Assembly: GCA_028823345.1 (NCBI GenBank)
Contig: JAPKBR010000038.1
Location: forward strand, 1 to 33,005
Origin: Planctomycetota bacterium
GTDB taxonomy: Bacteria > Planctomycetota > UBA1135 > GCA-002686595
Length of the DNA: 33,005 nucleotides
Direction: 5' to 3'
In this document: piece by piece, positions 1 through 8,059 of the stretch
How positions within the stretch are numbered: position 1 is the first letter of the stretch
Layout: each line of letters starts with the position of its first letter
Notes under the pieces: model-generated
What the model was told of the DNA's origin: nothing
The model's input: the letters and a program-made list of their open reading frames with translations, nothing else
The model's database searches: none
Translations under genes and position numbers: made by a program

Positions 1-51
1 TGAACGGAAAACCCCTCGGTCCGGAAGGCTTGGTCCAAGAAAGGTTGGCGT

Positions 52-79
52 AGCGAGGGAGCCGTTTGGCTTCCTCGCT
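52..79 (-). terminator. Strong hairpin downstream of the HEAT-repeat gene
   Basis: Positions 52-63 and 68-79 form a 12-bp stem with one G-U pair and a 4-nt loop. The hairpin begins 40 bases past the stop codon of the leftward HEAT-repeat gene. On the minus strand it is followed by a CCAACCTTTCTT stretch, which is a weak T tract. The stem is seen directly; its role as a terminator is inferred. It could equally end a rightward transcript entering from outside the window. Confidence 0.5.
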
Positions 80-118
80 CCCACTTCGTTTGTGACGCCA
101 GAGATTGGCACGACCCCT

Positions 119-2185
119 CTAGGGTGTGCGCGTGTCCAAGATTCCCGTCCAGGTCTTTGGCGAGATCAGGGTGGTGGGGGCGTCGAAAAGGCTCGTGAAC
201 TGACCTAGGGTGAGCTCCCAAGATAATGGGCGTCGATCAACTAAGCGCCCCAATTGGCGAATCGCAGTGGCTCGGGCCGATTTGCTGCGACTTCTGTCGG
301 TGGCCGCGGCCAAGAGGGTGTCGAAATTATTCCGGTCTCGAGTGCTTGCAAGCGCCGCGCAGGAACCAGCGGTTGTCATTGGGCAGTCGCAACTCGCGTG
401 GATCACCCCTAGATCTTTTGATACTTGGGGATCCTTGAGGAGCGCTCGCGCGCGGCCCGTGGACTCCAATAGGTCTGGGAGGTGCTCTGCGCCGGAGCCC
501 AACTTGGCAATGGTCGGTAGCCGCGAGGTGTCCCCTGACATTCCTAAGGCCAGCACAAAGTGCGCTTGGCTGTGAGGATCCTTGATTGACTTCAAACCCT
601 CCTCGATGCGCGATCCCGAACGTGGGTCATGCAGCAGCCCCAAGCCTAAGGCGATGGTCGCGGCGCGCATGGGTTGGCGGAAACGGCGTAGGGGTTTCTC
701 GAGGGCCATACGCATTCGCTCGGGAACCGCCTGTTGGTGCTGGGTCATGCCATGGCCCGCCATCCCCAGAGCGATAGCATGGAAGGGAAGGTCGCGCCCC
801 TTTGCCTTGTCGAACGCACGCAACATTCCCGAGATCGTCCCGTGCATCCCGTGAAACCCATCGTCGGTCTCGTCAGGCCGGCGGAGGGAACGGCCCAGGG
901 CCAAGCAGGCGTAGTGGCGCGCCACCAAGTCCCCGTGTTGGGTGTGCCATTCGAGGTGCTTGCGGGCTTCGGTGTCTAGGCGGCCTCCACCTGCGGTGGA
1001 CAATTCTCCGAGGGCAAGAACTGCGCACCGTTCCACCTCGTTGGGGACTTCCGCATGCATACCCGTAAGCTTCAAGATGGCATCCATGCTCCGTTCCCGC
1101 AGACGGGGTTGCCGGTTGGCAATGCGAGCGAGGGCCGTGGCACAATAGCCCCGCGCCGAACGGTGGAGACCCTCATCCCCCATGCGCTTTTCCAGGAAGC
1201 CTAGGAGCGCCACGTTGCTGGAGCTGGGAGCTAGATTGGCGAGTTCCAATTGCCCTTCGGGGTCCTCACTGGGGGGCATGTCTGGAAGGGGAATGACCGA
1301 CAGGGCCAGGACACAGGCGCAGGCCAGGTCGTTCGATCGTTGGGCGCGGGTGTGGAGTACCTCTACGAGGGTCTGGGCCCCAAAGGTGCGCATGGCCTGG
1401 GGCATATCGTTTGTGCACGCGATTCCAATTCCATAGGCGGCAAAGGTCCGCAGGCGAAGGGGGACACTAGTGCTGCCAACAAGGGCCTTGCCCTTGCGCG
1501 TTTCAAGTAGCAGGTCCCGCAGGAGAAGCAGGCTCTTCGAGGTGCCCTGCGCTGCAATTGACGTAACTGCTGCTTGGGATATCTGGGACTTTGCGTTCGA
1601 AAGAAATTTCGATGCGATGAGCACCCCGCCAGCATCTGGTGCGACCTTCCCGCAACGCCCCAAGGCAATCAGGGCTTCGTGGGTGACCTCGGGACCGATG
1701 TTTGCCGTGCCGAGCAGATCGATCATAGTCTTCGCCACTTCATCCCTCCGATCTAGGGCGTTGATCTGACCGGGGGCTTGACCTGTGCTGGGGGTGAGAC
1801 TGATTTGCTCTTGGACTGCTGGCCGAGCGAAGAGGTCCTTGTGCAGGGACCAAAAGGTCATCCATTCATCAGAGTCCAAGCCAAGGGCTCCGGGTGTGAT
1901 GGGTGCGGCGGGTGCGGCGGCTGGGTTGGCAGGGCCTGCGGGACCAGGGGTTACAGCTGGGCCTGTGGCGGGTGCGCCCGGTCGTGGCCCAGGAGCGCCG
2001 GGCGCTGCCGGGCCATCACCCGGCCCACCCCAATCGATGGGGGGCGGGTCAGCACTTCCTCCGCCATAACCCGATGTTGCGTTGCCCCCTCCCATGCCGG
2101 TGCATTCAAGGGCCACCATCGCGAGGGTTGGCGCGAGCAGTAGAAAGCTAACGAACAGGAGGCGTGAGGTGGTTTGATGGGTCAT
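119..2185 (-). CDS. Secreted HEAT-repeat protein with Pro/Ala/Gly-rich linker
   Basis: This 688-aa protein starts with an ATG and a hydrophobic signal segment (residues about 9-27). A linker of about 70 residues (28-98) almost wholly of Pro, Ala and Gly follows. The rest (about 105-680) consists of helical pairs in the pattern of HEAT repeats, with repeated Ala/Leu-rich motifs such as ALGMAGHGM and ALGLGLLHD. The DEWMTFWSLHKD stretch at the start of the folded part resembles the W-rich lead-in seen in secreted planctomycete HEAT proteins. The likely role is a protein-binding scaffold outside the cytoplasm. No catalytic motif is seen. A Cys follows the signal segment (ALEC), but the Glu before it makes a lipobox doubtful. 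The gene is divergent from the sulfatase across a structured 270-bp region. No SD is seen upstream of the ATG. Confidence 0.75.
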   Translation of the reverse strand: MTHQTTSRLLFVSFLLLAPTLAMVALECTGMGGGNATSGYGGGSADPPPIDWGGPGDGPAAPGAPGPRPGAPATGPAVTPGPAGPANPAAAPAAPITPGALGLDSDEWMTFWSLHKDLFARPAVQEQISLTPSTGQAPGQINALDRRDEVAKTMIDLLGTANIGPEVTHEALIALGRCGKVAPDAGGVLIASKFLSNAKSQISQAAVTSIAAQGTSKSLLLLRDLLLETRKGKALVGSTSVPLRLRTFAAYGIGIACTNDMPQAMRTFGAQTLVEVLHTRAQRSNDLACACVLALSVIPLPDMPPSEDPEGQLELANLAPSSSNVALLGFLEKRMGDEGLHRSARGYCATALARIANRQPRLRERSMDAILKLTGMHAEVPNEVERCAVLALGELSTAGGGRLDTEARKHLEWHTQHGDLVARHYACLALGRSLRRPDETDDGFHGMHGTISGMLRAFDKAKGRDLPFHAIALGMAGHGMTQHQQAVPERMRMALEKPLRRFRQPMRAATIALGLGLLHDPRSGSRIEEGLKSIKDPHSQAHFVLALGMSGDTSRLPTIAKLGSGAEHLPDLLESTGRARALLKDPQVSKDLGVIHASCDCPMTTAGSCAALASTRDRNNFDTLLAAATDRSRSKSARATAIRQLGRLVDRRPLSWELTLGQFTSLFDAPTTLISPKTWTGILDTRTP

Positions 2186-2455
2186 TGGCTGGTCGTTAGG
2201 CGAGGTGGCTAGAGGCGTAATGTGGCGTATTTTCGTTGAATTTGGGTCTCTTTTTGGGGGGGGCGTTTTTCGGGTGTCTCAGGGGGATGCACCCCCCCCG
2301 GGGGGCCTCTGTGCCCTGTGTGCCAAGGTGAGATAGACCCACTACCCCATTGCGTCACCAACTTACTGCACTCTGCTCCTTGCACATCTAGCGTACCGGG
2401 GCATGATTGAAGTGCCCCGTGCTGTAGCACTTATTAAAACCGCCTCACTCTCACT
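2186..2455. promoter_or_regulatory. Divergent intergenic region with G8 and C8G6 tracts
   Basis: This 270-bp stretch separates the leftward HEAT-protein gene from the rightward sulfatase gene and must hold both promoters. It contains T5-G8 (2251-2263), T5 (2266-2270), and G5-ATGCA-C8-G6 (2282-2305). G5 and C5 can form a tight hairpin with a 5-nt loop. I could not identify convincing -35/-10 pairs for either gene. Confidence 0.6.
2397..2432 (+). promoter_or_regulatory. Overlapping alternative hairpins in the sulfatase leader
   Basis: CGGGGCA (2397-2403) pairs with TGCCCCG (2413-2419) over a 9-nt loop. AAGTGC (2410-2415) pairs with GCACTT (2427-2432), and GTGCT (2419-2423) with AGCAC (2426-2430). 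The first and second pairings share bases 2413-2415 and cannot both form. The structures end 23 bases before the sulfatase ATG. They may be an operator, a leader attenuator or neither. Confidence 0.35.
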
Positions 2456-3811
2456 ATGTTGATCCCAAACGTTATTCGGCTTGTAACAACAACTACCGCC
2501 CTGCTGTTCGCCGCGCAGATTTCCTTCGCACAGGACAATGTCCTAATCATCATCGCTGACGATGTGGGTGTTGACATGGTGGGCTGTTATCAGGAGGGAC
2601 CGGATCCTGCCCCTACCCCGGTGATCGACGCCCTTGCGAGCCGCGGTGTGCTTTTCCGCAACGCCTGGGCTAACCCCGCTTGCTCACCCACGCGAGCCCA
2701 TGTGCAGACCGGCCGTTATGGTTTCCGTACGGGCCTGGGGATGGTTGTTTCCCCGTACGGTTGGGCTCTTCAACCGCAGGAGAACACCGTCGCGGATATT
2801 ATCTCCGCGCAACCGGACTTGGGTATCACCACTGGATTTATCGGCAAGTGGCACCTCTCGAACATTATGACGGGCTCCTACATGGCCCCGCTGCTGCAGG
2901 GTTACGACCATTTTGTCGGGACCATGGGCAACATCCCCAACTGGCATTCGTTTTATTACTACGAGCGCGTTGACAATGGTACGGCAGCGATAAGCACCAC
3001 CTACGCGACCACTCAGCAGGTCGATGACGCGCTGGACTTCATGCAGAATGCGCCGGAGCCGTGGGTTTGCTACCTAGCTTTCAACACCCCCCATGCGGCC
3101 TATCACGCGCCGCCCGCAAATCTGTTCACTACCGTGATTCCGAATTCTGACCCAAGGCTTGAGCCGCGGCCTTTCTATAAGGCAATGCTCGAATCTATGG
3201 ACACCGAGATGGGCCGCCTGTTGGACACCATGGGAACGAACATGTTGCGCCGCACTAACGTGGTGTTCCTCGGGGACAACGGCACGCCCGGCGAGGTCAG
3301 CATGTCGCCTTTCGAATCCAACCACGCCAAGTTGACCCCCTATGAGGGCGGCGTCAATGTTCCCTTGATCATTTGTGGCCCGGTGGTGGATTCCCCCGGC
3401 CGGGAAGTGGCCGAGCTGGTGAGCGGTGGCACCGATCTGTTCCAGACCGTGATCGATCTAATGGACGCAAGCGGTATCCAGGCATCCGCTGGCACCCCAA
3501 CCGATTCGGTAAGCATGCTGCCCTACCTGCTCGATCCCCAACAGGGTCCCCTGCGGGAGACGGTCTTTGCGGAGTATTTTGGTCCCAACAGCCCGACGGG
3601 CTTTGGCTCGACTTTCACCGCCCGTACCATGCGGAATAGTCGTTATAAGTTGATTGAGTTCTTTCACGCAACCGGGCACCGCTTCGAATTTTATGACTTG
3701 CAGTCCGACCCGTTTGAGCGAGTCGACATGGTTTCTCGGCGCCTCTGGAGTCAGGAATCCCGGGCGGCCTATGTGGAGCTGCGAGACCAATTGAAGAATC
3801 TCGTTCCCTGA
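2456..3811 (+). CDS. Secreted sulfatase (arylsulfatase family, S1-type)
   Basis: This 451-aa exported enzyme should hydrolyse sulfate esters, most likely on sulfated polysaccharide or glycan fragments. A signal peptide (residues 1-25, cut after SFA) leads into the alkaline-phosphatase-like fold. The metal-binding IIADD lies at D35/D36. The active-site signature CSPTRAHVQTGR starts at C76, the residue converted to formylglycine, with R80. GKWH lies at 130-133 (K131, H133), and GDNG with D274/N275 is the second half of the calcium site. HAKLTPYEGG (290-299) supplies the lysine that contacts sulfate. Length and motif order fit the family. No maturase is encoded in the window, so formylglycine formation must come from elsewhere. 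The substrate cannot be read from sequence. The gene converges on a small basic-protein gene, with a perfect hairpin between them. Confidence 0.95.
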   Translation: MLIPNVIRLVTTTTALLFAAQISFAQDNVLIIIADDVGVDMVGCYQEGPDPAPTPVIDALASRGVLFRNAWANPACSPTRAHVQTGRYGFRTGLGMVVSPYGWALQPQENTVADIISAQPDLGITTGFIGKWHLSNIMTGSYMAPLLQGYDHFVGTMGNIPNWHSFYYYERVDNGTAAISTTYATTQQVDDALDFMQNAPEPWVCYLAFNTPHAAYHAPPANLFTTVIPNSDPRLEPRPFYKAMLESMDTEMGRLLDTMGTNMLRRTNVVFLGDNGTPGEVSMSPFESNHAKLTPYEGGVNVPLIICGPVVDSPGREVAELVSGGTDLFQTVIDLMDASGIQASAGTPTDSVSMLPYLLDPQQGPLRETVFAEYFGPNSPTGFGSTFTARTMRNSRYKLIEFFHATGHRFEFYDLQSDPFERVDMVSRRLWSQESRAAYVELRDQLKNLVP

Positions 3812-3848
3812 GATTGATCTAGGTGCCAACCCTAGAAACTTAAATGAC

Positions 3849-3885
3849 AACGGCGCGCCGTCCCGGGAAGGGAGGGCGCGCCGTT
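3849..3885. terminator. Perfect 11-bp GC-rich hairpin between convergent genes
   Basis: AACGGCGCGCC (3849-3859) and GGCGCGCCGTT (3875-3885) are perfect inverted repeats around a 15-nt loop. The hairpin lies between the stops of the sulfatase gene (+) and the small basic-protein gene (-), so it can serve both directions. T tracts on either side are weak, with GTCATTTAAGTTT on the minus side. Confidence 0.75.
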
Positions 3886-3902
3886 GCCGTTTGGAGTGGG
3901 GT

Positions 3903-4211
3903 TCAGCTCGGTTTCCGTCCACGAGGCAGGTTGGCCTTGGGAAGCTTGACTCCCTGGGATTCAAGATACTGGCCCAGGGCGCGGCGTCCGTCCGCCACCG
4001 CGTGGCGCAGGTGATTGTTGCTCTCTTCAGCGGCCTCATTCAAGCAGCGATCCATGGCTTTAACCAGAGAGACCGCGTGCTTCATAGCAGGGCTTGACTT
4101 GAGTTCCTTGACCGCGGCACGGGCCTTTACCTCGCGGATTTTATTTTCAAGGTCTAAGATAAGTTCATCAGGTGAGCGGCGCTTTCTACGGGTAGTTGCT
4201 TTTCTTGCCAT
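3903..4211 (-). CDS. Small basic helical protein of unknown function
   Basis: This 102-aa protein has an N-terminus of Lys/Arg (ARKATTRRKRR). A long predicted helix rich in Glu/Lys/Ala follows (about 13-65), and the C-terminus is basic (LPRGRKPS). No signal peptide or known domain is recognised. The bipolar basic ends and helical core would suit nucleic-acid binding, as in small nucleoid or histone-H1-like proteins, but that is only an inference from composition. The ATG at 4209-4211 is the first in frame. The gene stands alone, convergent with the sulfatase gene and divergent from the beta-propeller gene. A strong hairpin sits 18 bases past its stop, which supports it being a real transcript. 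No SD is seen. Confidence 0.6.
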   Translation of the reverse strand: MARKATTRRKRRSPDELILDLENKIREVKARAAVKELKSSPAMKHAVSLVKAMDRCLNEAAEESNNHLRHAVADGRRALGQYLESQGVKLPKANLPRGRKPS

Positions 4212-4444
4212 GGTATTTGTTCTCTTTGACGTATTGGGAAATGTCGATTAGGGGGAGGATTGTCCATAGATCGGGTCCTATTGCAAGGGCTTGGATCGCG
4301 GGGGGTGGGCTGAGCTCTACTTCCGCGGAGAGTAGGGCCTGTTGAGAGCCTTTAAACCGAGCCCCAATCCAGATTTGACACAACTGAAGCAAGCCTTCAG
4401 GGGTTCCTTAGGCAGGACCCCTAGGTTCGCCGATGAAGTAGGTG
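4212..4444. other. Divergent intergenic region
   Basis: This 233-bp region lies between the small basic-protein gene (-) and the beta-propeller gene (+). It contains a TTGACA hexamer at 4375-4380, but no acceptable -10 hexamer lies 16-18 bases downstream. AGGGGT (4399-4404) and ACCCCT (4417-4422) form a 6-bp inverted repeat with a 12-nt loop. No coding signal was seen. Confidence 0.4.
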
Positions 4445-5563
4445 ATGAACTCTGTGCGAATTTGGACTGTATTGGCTGTGCTCCTTGGAGCGGGTCCCGT
4501 GTGTGCAAGTGCATCCCTGGGGATGGTTCCCGACGGGGTGTCTCTGGGTGTGCCAAGTGAGGTGATCCTCGTGGTTTCCCAGGGGGCGAACCGGTTGGCC
4601 TTGATTGAGCCTGGGGCCCATACACCCCAGCAGGTTGTGCGCGTGCAGGATGATCCTTCTGTCCTTGTTTTTAGGAATGGAGGGGATACGGCGGCCATTC
4701 TTCACAAGGGAGACTCAAGGGCGGGTCAGGCGGTAACTCTCTTCAGCCTGCGGCTCGGCCGCGTGCTGAGGGTGATTGATTTGGCCAACGGGGCGAATCC
4801 TGAAGCCTCACTCTTTGGCCCTTGTGCGGCAGCATTCGAGCCGGATGGGGCGCACCTCTTGCTGTGCGTCGAAAGCAGCCCTCACCTCTATCGCGTATCA
4901 ACGGGTGATGGGAAGTACGTGCCCCTGCTAAACCTGGGAACCGCAGGTGCTTCCGATATAGTGAGCAGCGCGGATGGCCGATTCGCTTGGGTTTCCTACG
5001 CGGAGTCCGGGACTCTGGTGGTTTGCGACCTGCTGCGTGGCCGCGTCTTGCGGCGGATTTCCCTAGGGGGAGGCACCTCTAGCATTGCCCTTCACCCCGA
5101 TGGGCACGAGCTATGGGCCGCCAATGCTCTGACTAATTCGATCAGCGTCGTGGACTTGGATACGAATCGTGAGGTCTTGGAATTCCCGGTTGGATCCCAG
5201 CCGTGGAGTTTGGACTTCACTCCTGATGGCGATTCAGTCCTGGTGATTCACCGGCACGGTGGCTCTGCGACCCTGTTTGACTCCAAGCGACGTGCAGTCA
5301 TAGCAGAGATCAAGTTGGGGCCGCCCCGAAAGGGGGAACTAGGGGAAGGCCTGGGCTTCGAGGACGTCCTCGGGGGACCGGGAGTCCTCCCCTCGGCCGT
5401 TTCGGTTGCCCCCGACGGGCGTAAGGCCCATGTGACCTGCGAGGGAACCGATGAGCTGCTGACCCTGAGTCTCGCGCCTCTCGCTATAGAACGACGCCGG
5501 CCCATGGGCCGCCGCCCGACGGCAGTTTGCCACGCGGTACTCGGACTTCCGTCAGGATCCTGA
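4445..5563 (+). CDS. Secreted YVTN-type beta-propeller protein
   Basis: The likely product is 372 aa from the ATG at 4445; a GTG three bases earlier is the alternative. Residues about 5-25 form a signal peptide ending near CASAS. The body is made of repeated four-strand blades with the pattern x-PDG-x(4)-V-x(8)-I-x-V-x-D, for example FEPDGAHLLLC, LHPDGHELWAA, FTPDGDSVLVI and VAPDGRKAHVT. These are typical of YVTN and lactonase-like seven-bladed propellers. Function is not determined. Related proteins are cell-surface binding modules, subunits accompanying cytochromes, or lactonases, and no catalytic set can be assigned here. Its last 12 bases overlap the 3' end of the convergent symporter gene. 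Confidence 0.85.
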   Translation: MNSVRIWTVLAVLLGAGPVCASASLGMVPDGVSLGVPSEVILVVSQGANRLALIEPGAHTPQQVVRVQDDPSVLVFRNGGDTAAILHKGDSRAGQAVTLFSLRLGRVLRVIDLANGANPEASLFGPCAAAFEPDGAHLLLCVESSPHLYRVSTGDGKYVPLLNLGTAGASDIVSSADGRFAWVSYAESGTLVVCDLLRGRVLRRISLGGGTSSIALHPDGHELWAANALTNSISVVDLDTNREVLEFPVGSQPWSLDFTPDGDSVLVIHRHGGSATLFDSKRRAVIAEIKLGPPRKGELGEGLGFEDVLGGPGVLPSAVSVAPDGRKAHVTCEGTDELLTLSLAPLAIERRRPMGRRPTAVCHAVLGLPSGS

Positions 5564-7672
5564 TTCCGGGACCGGTGCTGCCGGAATCTCGGGGCTTGGG
5601 CCATCTGGGCCCTCACTTGGAGGGGGTGCCCCCTCGGAAGGAGGCCCCTCCAACTGGAATAGGCTCGCCGTGACCAAGACGCCACCAATTCCTGCCATGG
5701 CGGTCCAGAGGGCGATCTCGCCGGGGCCCTTTTCAAGCACATAGGCACCGATTGCAAACAGGATTCCATAGATCGCAGCGAGGCCTCCGCCGATGCCCCG
5801 CATGATCGGTTTTGCATCACGTGCGGGAGTCAAGTCTGCACAGAGGACCCGTACCGGGCCCCAGGCTCCAACCGGGCGAACGCGCCGATAGAAACGGATG
5901 AGGCTCTCTGGGTGGGGCCTGGGCATGAGGATTGTGGTAAGCACGGAGCAACTAGTCGAGACCGACACCACGATCAACAGACGGCCTGCCACGGTCAGAT
6001 CATCTCCGTCTGCAAGCGGGCCGAGTTGCGCCCAACTAATGTTGGACCAAGGCGCAAGCCAGCTCATCCCAGCAAACTCGCCTGACAGGTAGCCGGCTAT
6101 GCGCGGGCCAAAGGTTAATGCCGATGCGGTTAGAGCTGAGGTCACCATGGCCACTATTTCAGTGGTGGCCCGCACGCGCCACCAAAGCCAGCGCATCACA
6201 TAGACCGGTCCGACCCCAGATAAGAATGCCAGGAAAAATGTGTAGAGGTCCGAGATACGATCATTGGCCCAGGCCAGGGTGGCTCCCAGGATGAGCGCTG
6301 CAATCGAAGCGAGGCGAGCCACAAGCACATAGTGCCGGTCCGGGGCGCCACGGGTTAGGAATCGTCGGTAGATGTCATTGACGAAGAACGAAGATGCGAG
6401 GTTTGTGTGAGTGTCCACTGTGCTCATAAACGCCGCCAGTAACGAGGCCACCAACAAACCTAGCAACCAGGGATTGGTTAGGTAGCGGCGGGCCATGACG
6501 ACATAAGCCGCTTCGGGGTCCGTACGCGAAAGGGGTTGACCTTGCACCACATGATCGCCTTCTTTGACCATTGCTTGGCCCGGCTTCCAGTCATCGGTGG
6601 ACCCCACAACATCGAGCAATTCCACGTCAATGGGCTGATATTCGGGTCCTGGCTGGATTTGCGCTCGCCCCACATCCATGTCGATGGCCACCACGGTGCC
6701 GGTGATCGGTGCCACCGAATGGAGGGTTGGCAGGACAACGAGGGAGCCCACAGCCACCAAAATCCAAGGCCAGGGGCGCAAGGCATAGTGCGCGATGTTG
6801 TACCACAGGCTGCCGAGCAAGCCGTCCCGTTCCGTGCGAGCGGCGCTGATACGTTGCACCACATGTCCACCCCCATCCACTTGATCGGTAGCCCACCATT
6901 GGACCCCGAGGAAGACGCAGACTGTGACCAGTGGGATTGTCCAGAAAGAAGCGTCTCCAGAGTGCCCAGGACCAGGCGGTGGGAAGAAACTGAGTTGCTC
7001 TGGTCGGATTAGTCCGTTGGCGACCGCTTCATTGACCGCCTCCATCCCCCCGACTCCGTTCCAAACAGCGATGGCTAGGGCCACCGATCCAATCATAGCC
7101 ATCACGAACTGGACGAGATCCGTGATCACCACTGCCCAAAAACCCGCCAAGGTGGAATAGCCCAAGGCCAATACGCAAGCCACCGTCACCGCCAGGACCT
7201 TGTCGACTTCGAACAGAACACCCAGGATCTTTGCTGCCGCAAGCAGCACCCAACAAAGGATGATTGTGTTCGTCAGGCCCGCTTGGAAGATACCTTGGAC
7301 GAGCCGTAGCAAGCTTGCCTCTTGCCCGCCATAGCGCAACTCGGCTAACTCTGCGGTGGTCATCACTTCGGCCCGGCGCCAATAGCGTGCGAACAAGAAT
7401 GTGGTCAACATGCCGCCCGCCGCCAGGCACCACCACTGCCAGTTTTGCCAGATACCGTCTTCGCGCACCCAGCCCGTGATCACCAAGGGCGTGTCGCTGG
7501 CGAATGTGGTTGCCACCATCGAGGTACCCACAGCCCACCAGGGCAGATTGCGCCCAGAGAGAAAGTACTCATTTACGCTGGACCCGGCGCGCCTGGCCAT
7601 TACAACTCCCACGCCTAGGGCCAAAGCCACATAAGCGCCCACAACAATCCAGACTTCAGTAGGGACTCCCAT
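5552..7672 (-). CDS. Na+/solute symporter, SSS family, with an inserted soluble segment
   Basis: This 706-aa polytopic inner-membrane carrier should import a small organic solute, plausibly a sugar, with Na+. Family signs are the first helix (8-26), the FLSGRNLPWW motif (37-46), WWATDQVDGGG (259-269), DPEAAYVVM (385-393) and FMSTVDTHTN near 415-424. All are typical of the sugar/proline SSS branch in Planctomycetota and Bacteroidota. I place the start at the ATG at 7670-7672. The reading frame stays open 60 codons further upstream, but that part is Arg/Ser/Pro-rich and has no membrane character. Two features are odd. About 63 residues (322-384) of soluble, beta-rich sequence with a KEGDHVVQGQPL motif are inserted before the DPEAAY motif. 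The tail (675-706) is Pro/Glu/Ser/Gly-rich. The gene is divergent from the 1729-aa fusion, which suggests shared use of a substrate. Confidence 0.93.
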   Translation of the reverse strand: MGVPTEVWIVVGAYVALALGVGVVMARRAGSSVNEYFLSGRNLPWWAVGTSMVATTFASDTPLVITGWVREDGIWQNWQWWCLAAGGMLTTFLFARYWRRAEVMTTAELAELRYGGQEASLLRLVQGIFQAGLTNTIILCWVLLAAAKILGVLFEVDKVLAVTVACVLALGYSTLAGFWAVVITDLVQFVMAMIGSVALAIAVWNGVGGMEAVNEAVANGLIRPEQLSFFPPPGPGHSGDASFWTIPLVTVCVFLGVQWWATDQVDGGGHVVQRISAARTERDGLLGSLWYNIAHYALRPWPWILVAVGSLVVLPTLHSVAPITGTVVAIDMDVGRAQIQPGPEYQPIDVELLDVVGSTDDWKPGQAMVKEGDHVVQGQPLSRTDPEAAYVVMARRYLTNPWLLGLLVASLLAAFMSTVDTHTNLASSFFVNDIYRRFLTRGAPDRHYVLVARLASIAALILGATLAWANDRISDLYTFFLAFLSGVGPVYVMRWLWWRVRATTEIVAMVTSALTASALTFGPRIAGYLSGEFAGMSWLAPWSNISWAQLGPLADGDDLTVAGRLLIVVSVSTSCSVLTTILMPRPHPESLIRFYRRVRPVGAWGPVRVLCADLTPARDAKPIMRGIGGGLAAIYGILFAIGAYVLEKGPGEIALWTAMAGIGGVLVTASLFQLEGPPSEGAPPPSEGPDGPSPEIPAAPVPESGS

Positions 7673-8059
7673 CCCCTGCACGGTAGCGATCGGGGACCGC
7701 TGAGACCAGCGCGCATGGCTAAGTGGCCCGGAACACCTTCCGGCGATCGCTATGAGTAGGTCCCTGGGCGGAGATCTCAAGCACGTGGGTGGAGGCCTCG
7801 TCTCCGAGTGCGCATACGCCGCGATGCACACGCTGATCACCGTGACCGACACGCCAGGATTCCTGGATCGTGGTGGACCTTGGTCTACGACTTGGTTTTG
7901 GCGGCGATGGGGAAGGCTGGACCGTTCTGGTGGAAATTGGCCCTAGTCTCGGGCGCATGATGGCGCGCTGAATTAGTTCGTTTCTACCCCAAGGTATTAC
8001 GGGCAAAGAATCTGAATTTTGATTCCCATGAAGCGGTCTGGTTTGGGGATGCTAAGGGC
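7673..8059. promoter_or_regulatory. 387-bp divergent region between symporter and fusion gene
   Basis: This region should hold promoters for both the leftward symporter gene and the rightward 1729-aa gene. TAGCGATCG (7684-7692) is matched by CGATCGCTA (7744-7752), a 9-bp inverted repeat 51 bases apart. Each arm also contains the palindrome CGATCG. GAATC (8010-8014) and GATTC make a small hairpin. No clear -35/-10 pair was found. An open frame on the minus strand extends from the symporter gene into the region, but it has no protein character. Confidence 0.4.

Noticed and set aside
3458..4039. 193-codon frame on the minus strand
   Set aside because: It runs across the sulfatase 3' end, the terminator hairpin and the small basic-protein gene, so it cannot be a sensible gene.
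4375..4380. TTGACA as a -35 element of the beta-propeller gene
   Set aside because: No acceptable -10 hexamer lies at 16-18 bp spacing, so it was not called as a promoter.
7684..7752. 9-bp inverted repeat TAGCGATCG / CGATCGCTA as an operator
   Set aside because: The arms are 51 bp apart and each is itself partly palindromic, so chance is a fair explanation. It is noted only as part of the intergenic region.
7673..7852. N-terminal extension of the symporter by 60 residues
   Set aside because: The extension is Arg/Pro/Ser-rich with no membrane or signal character, and family homology begins at the ATG at 7672.
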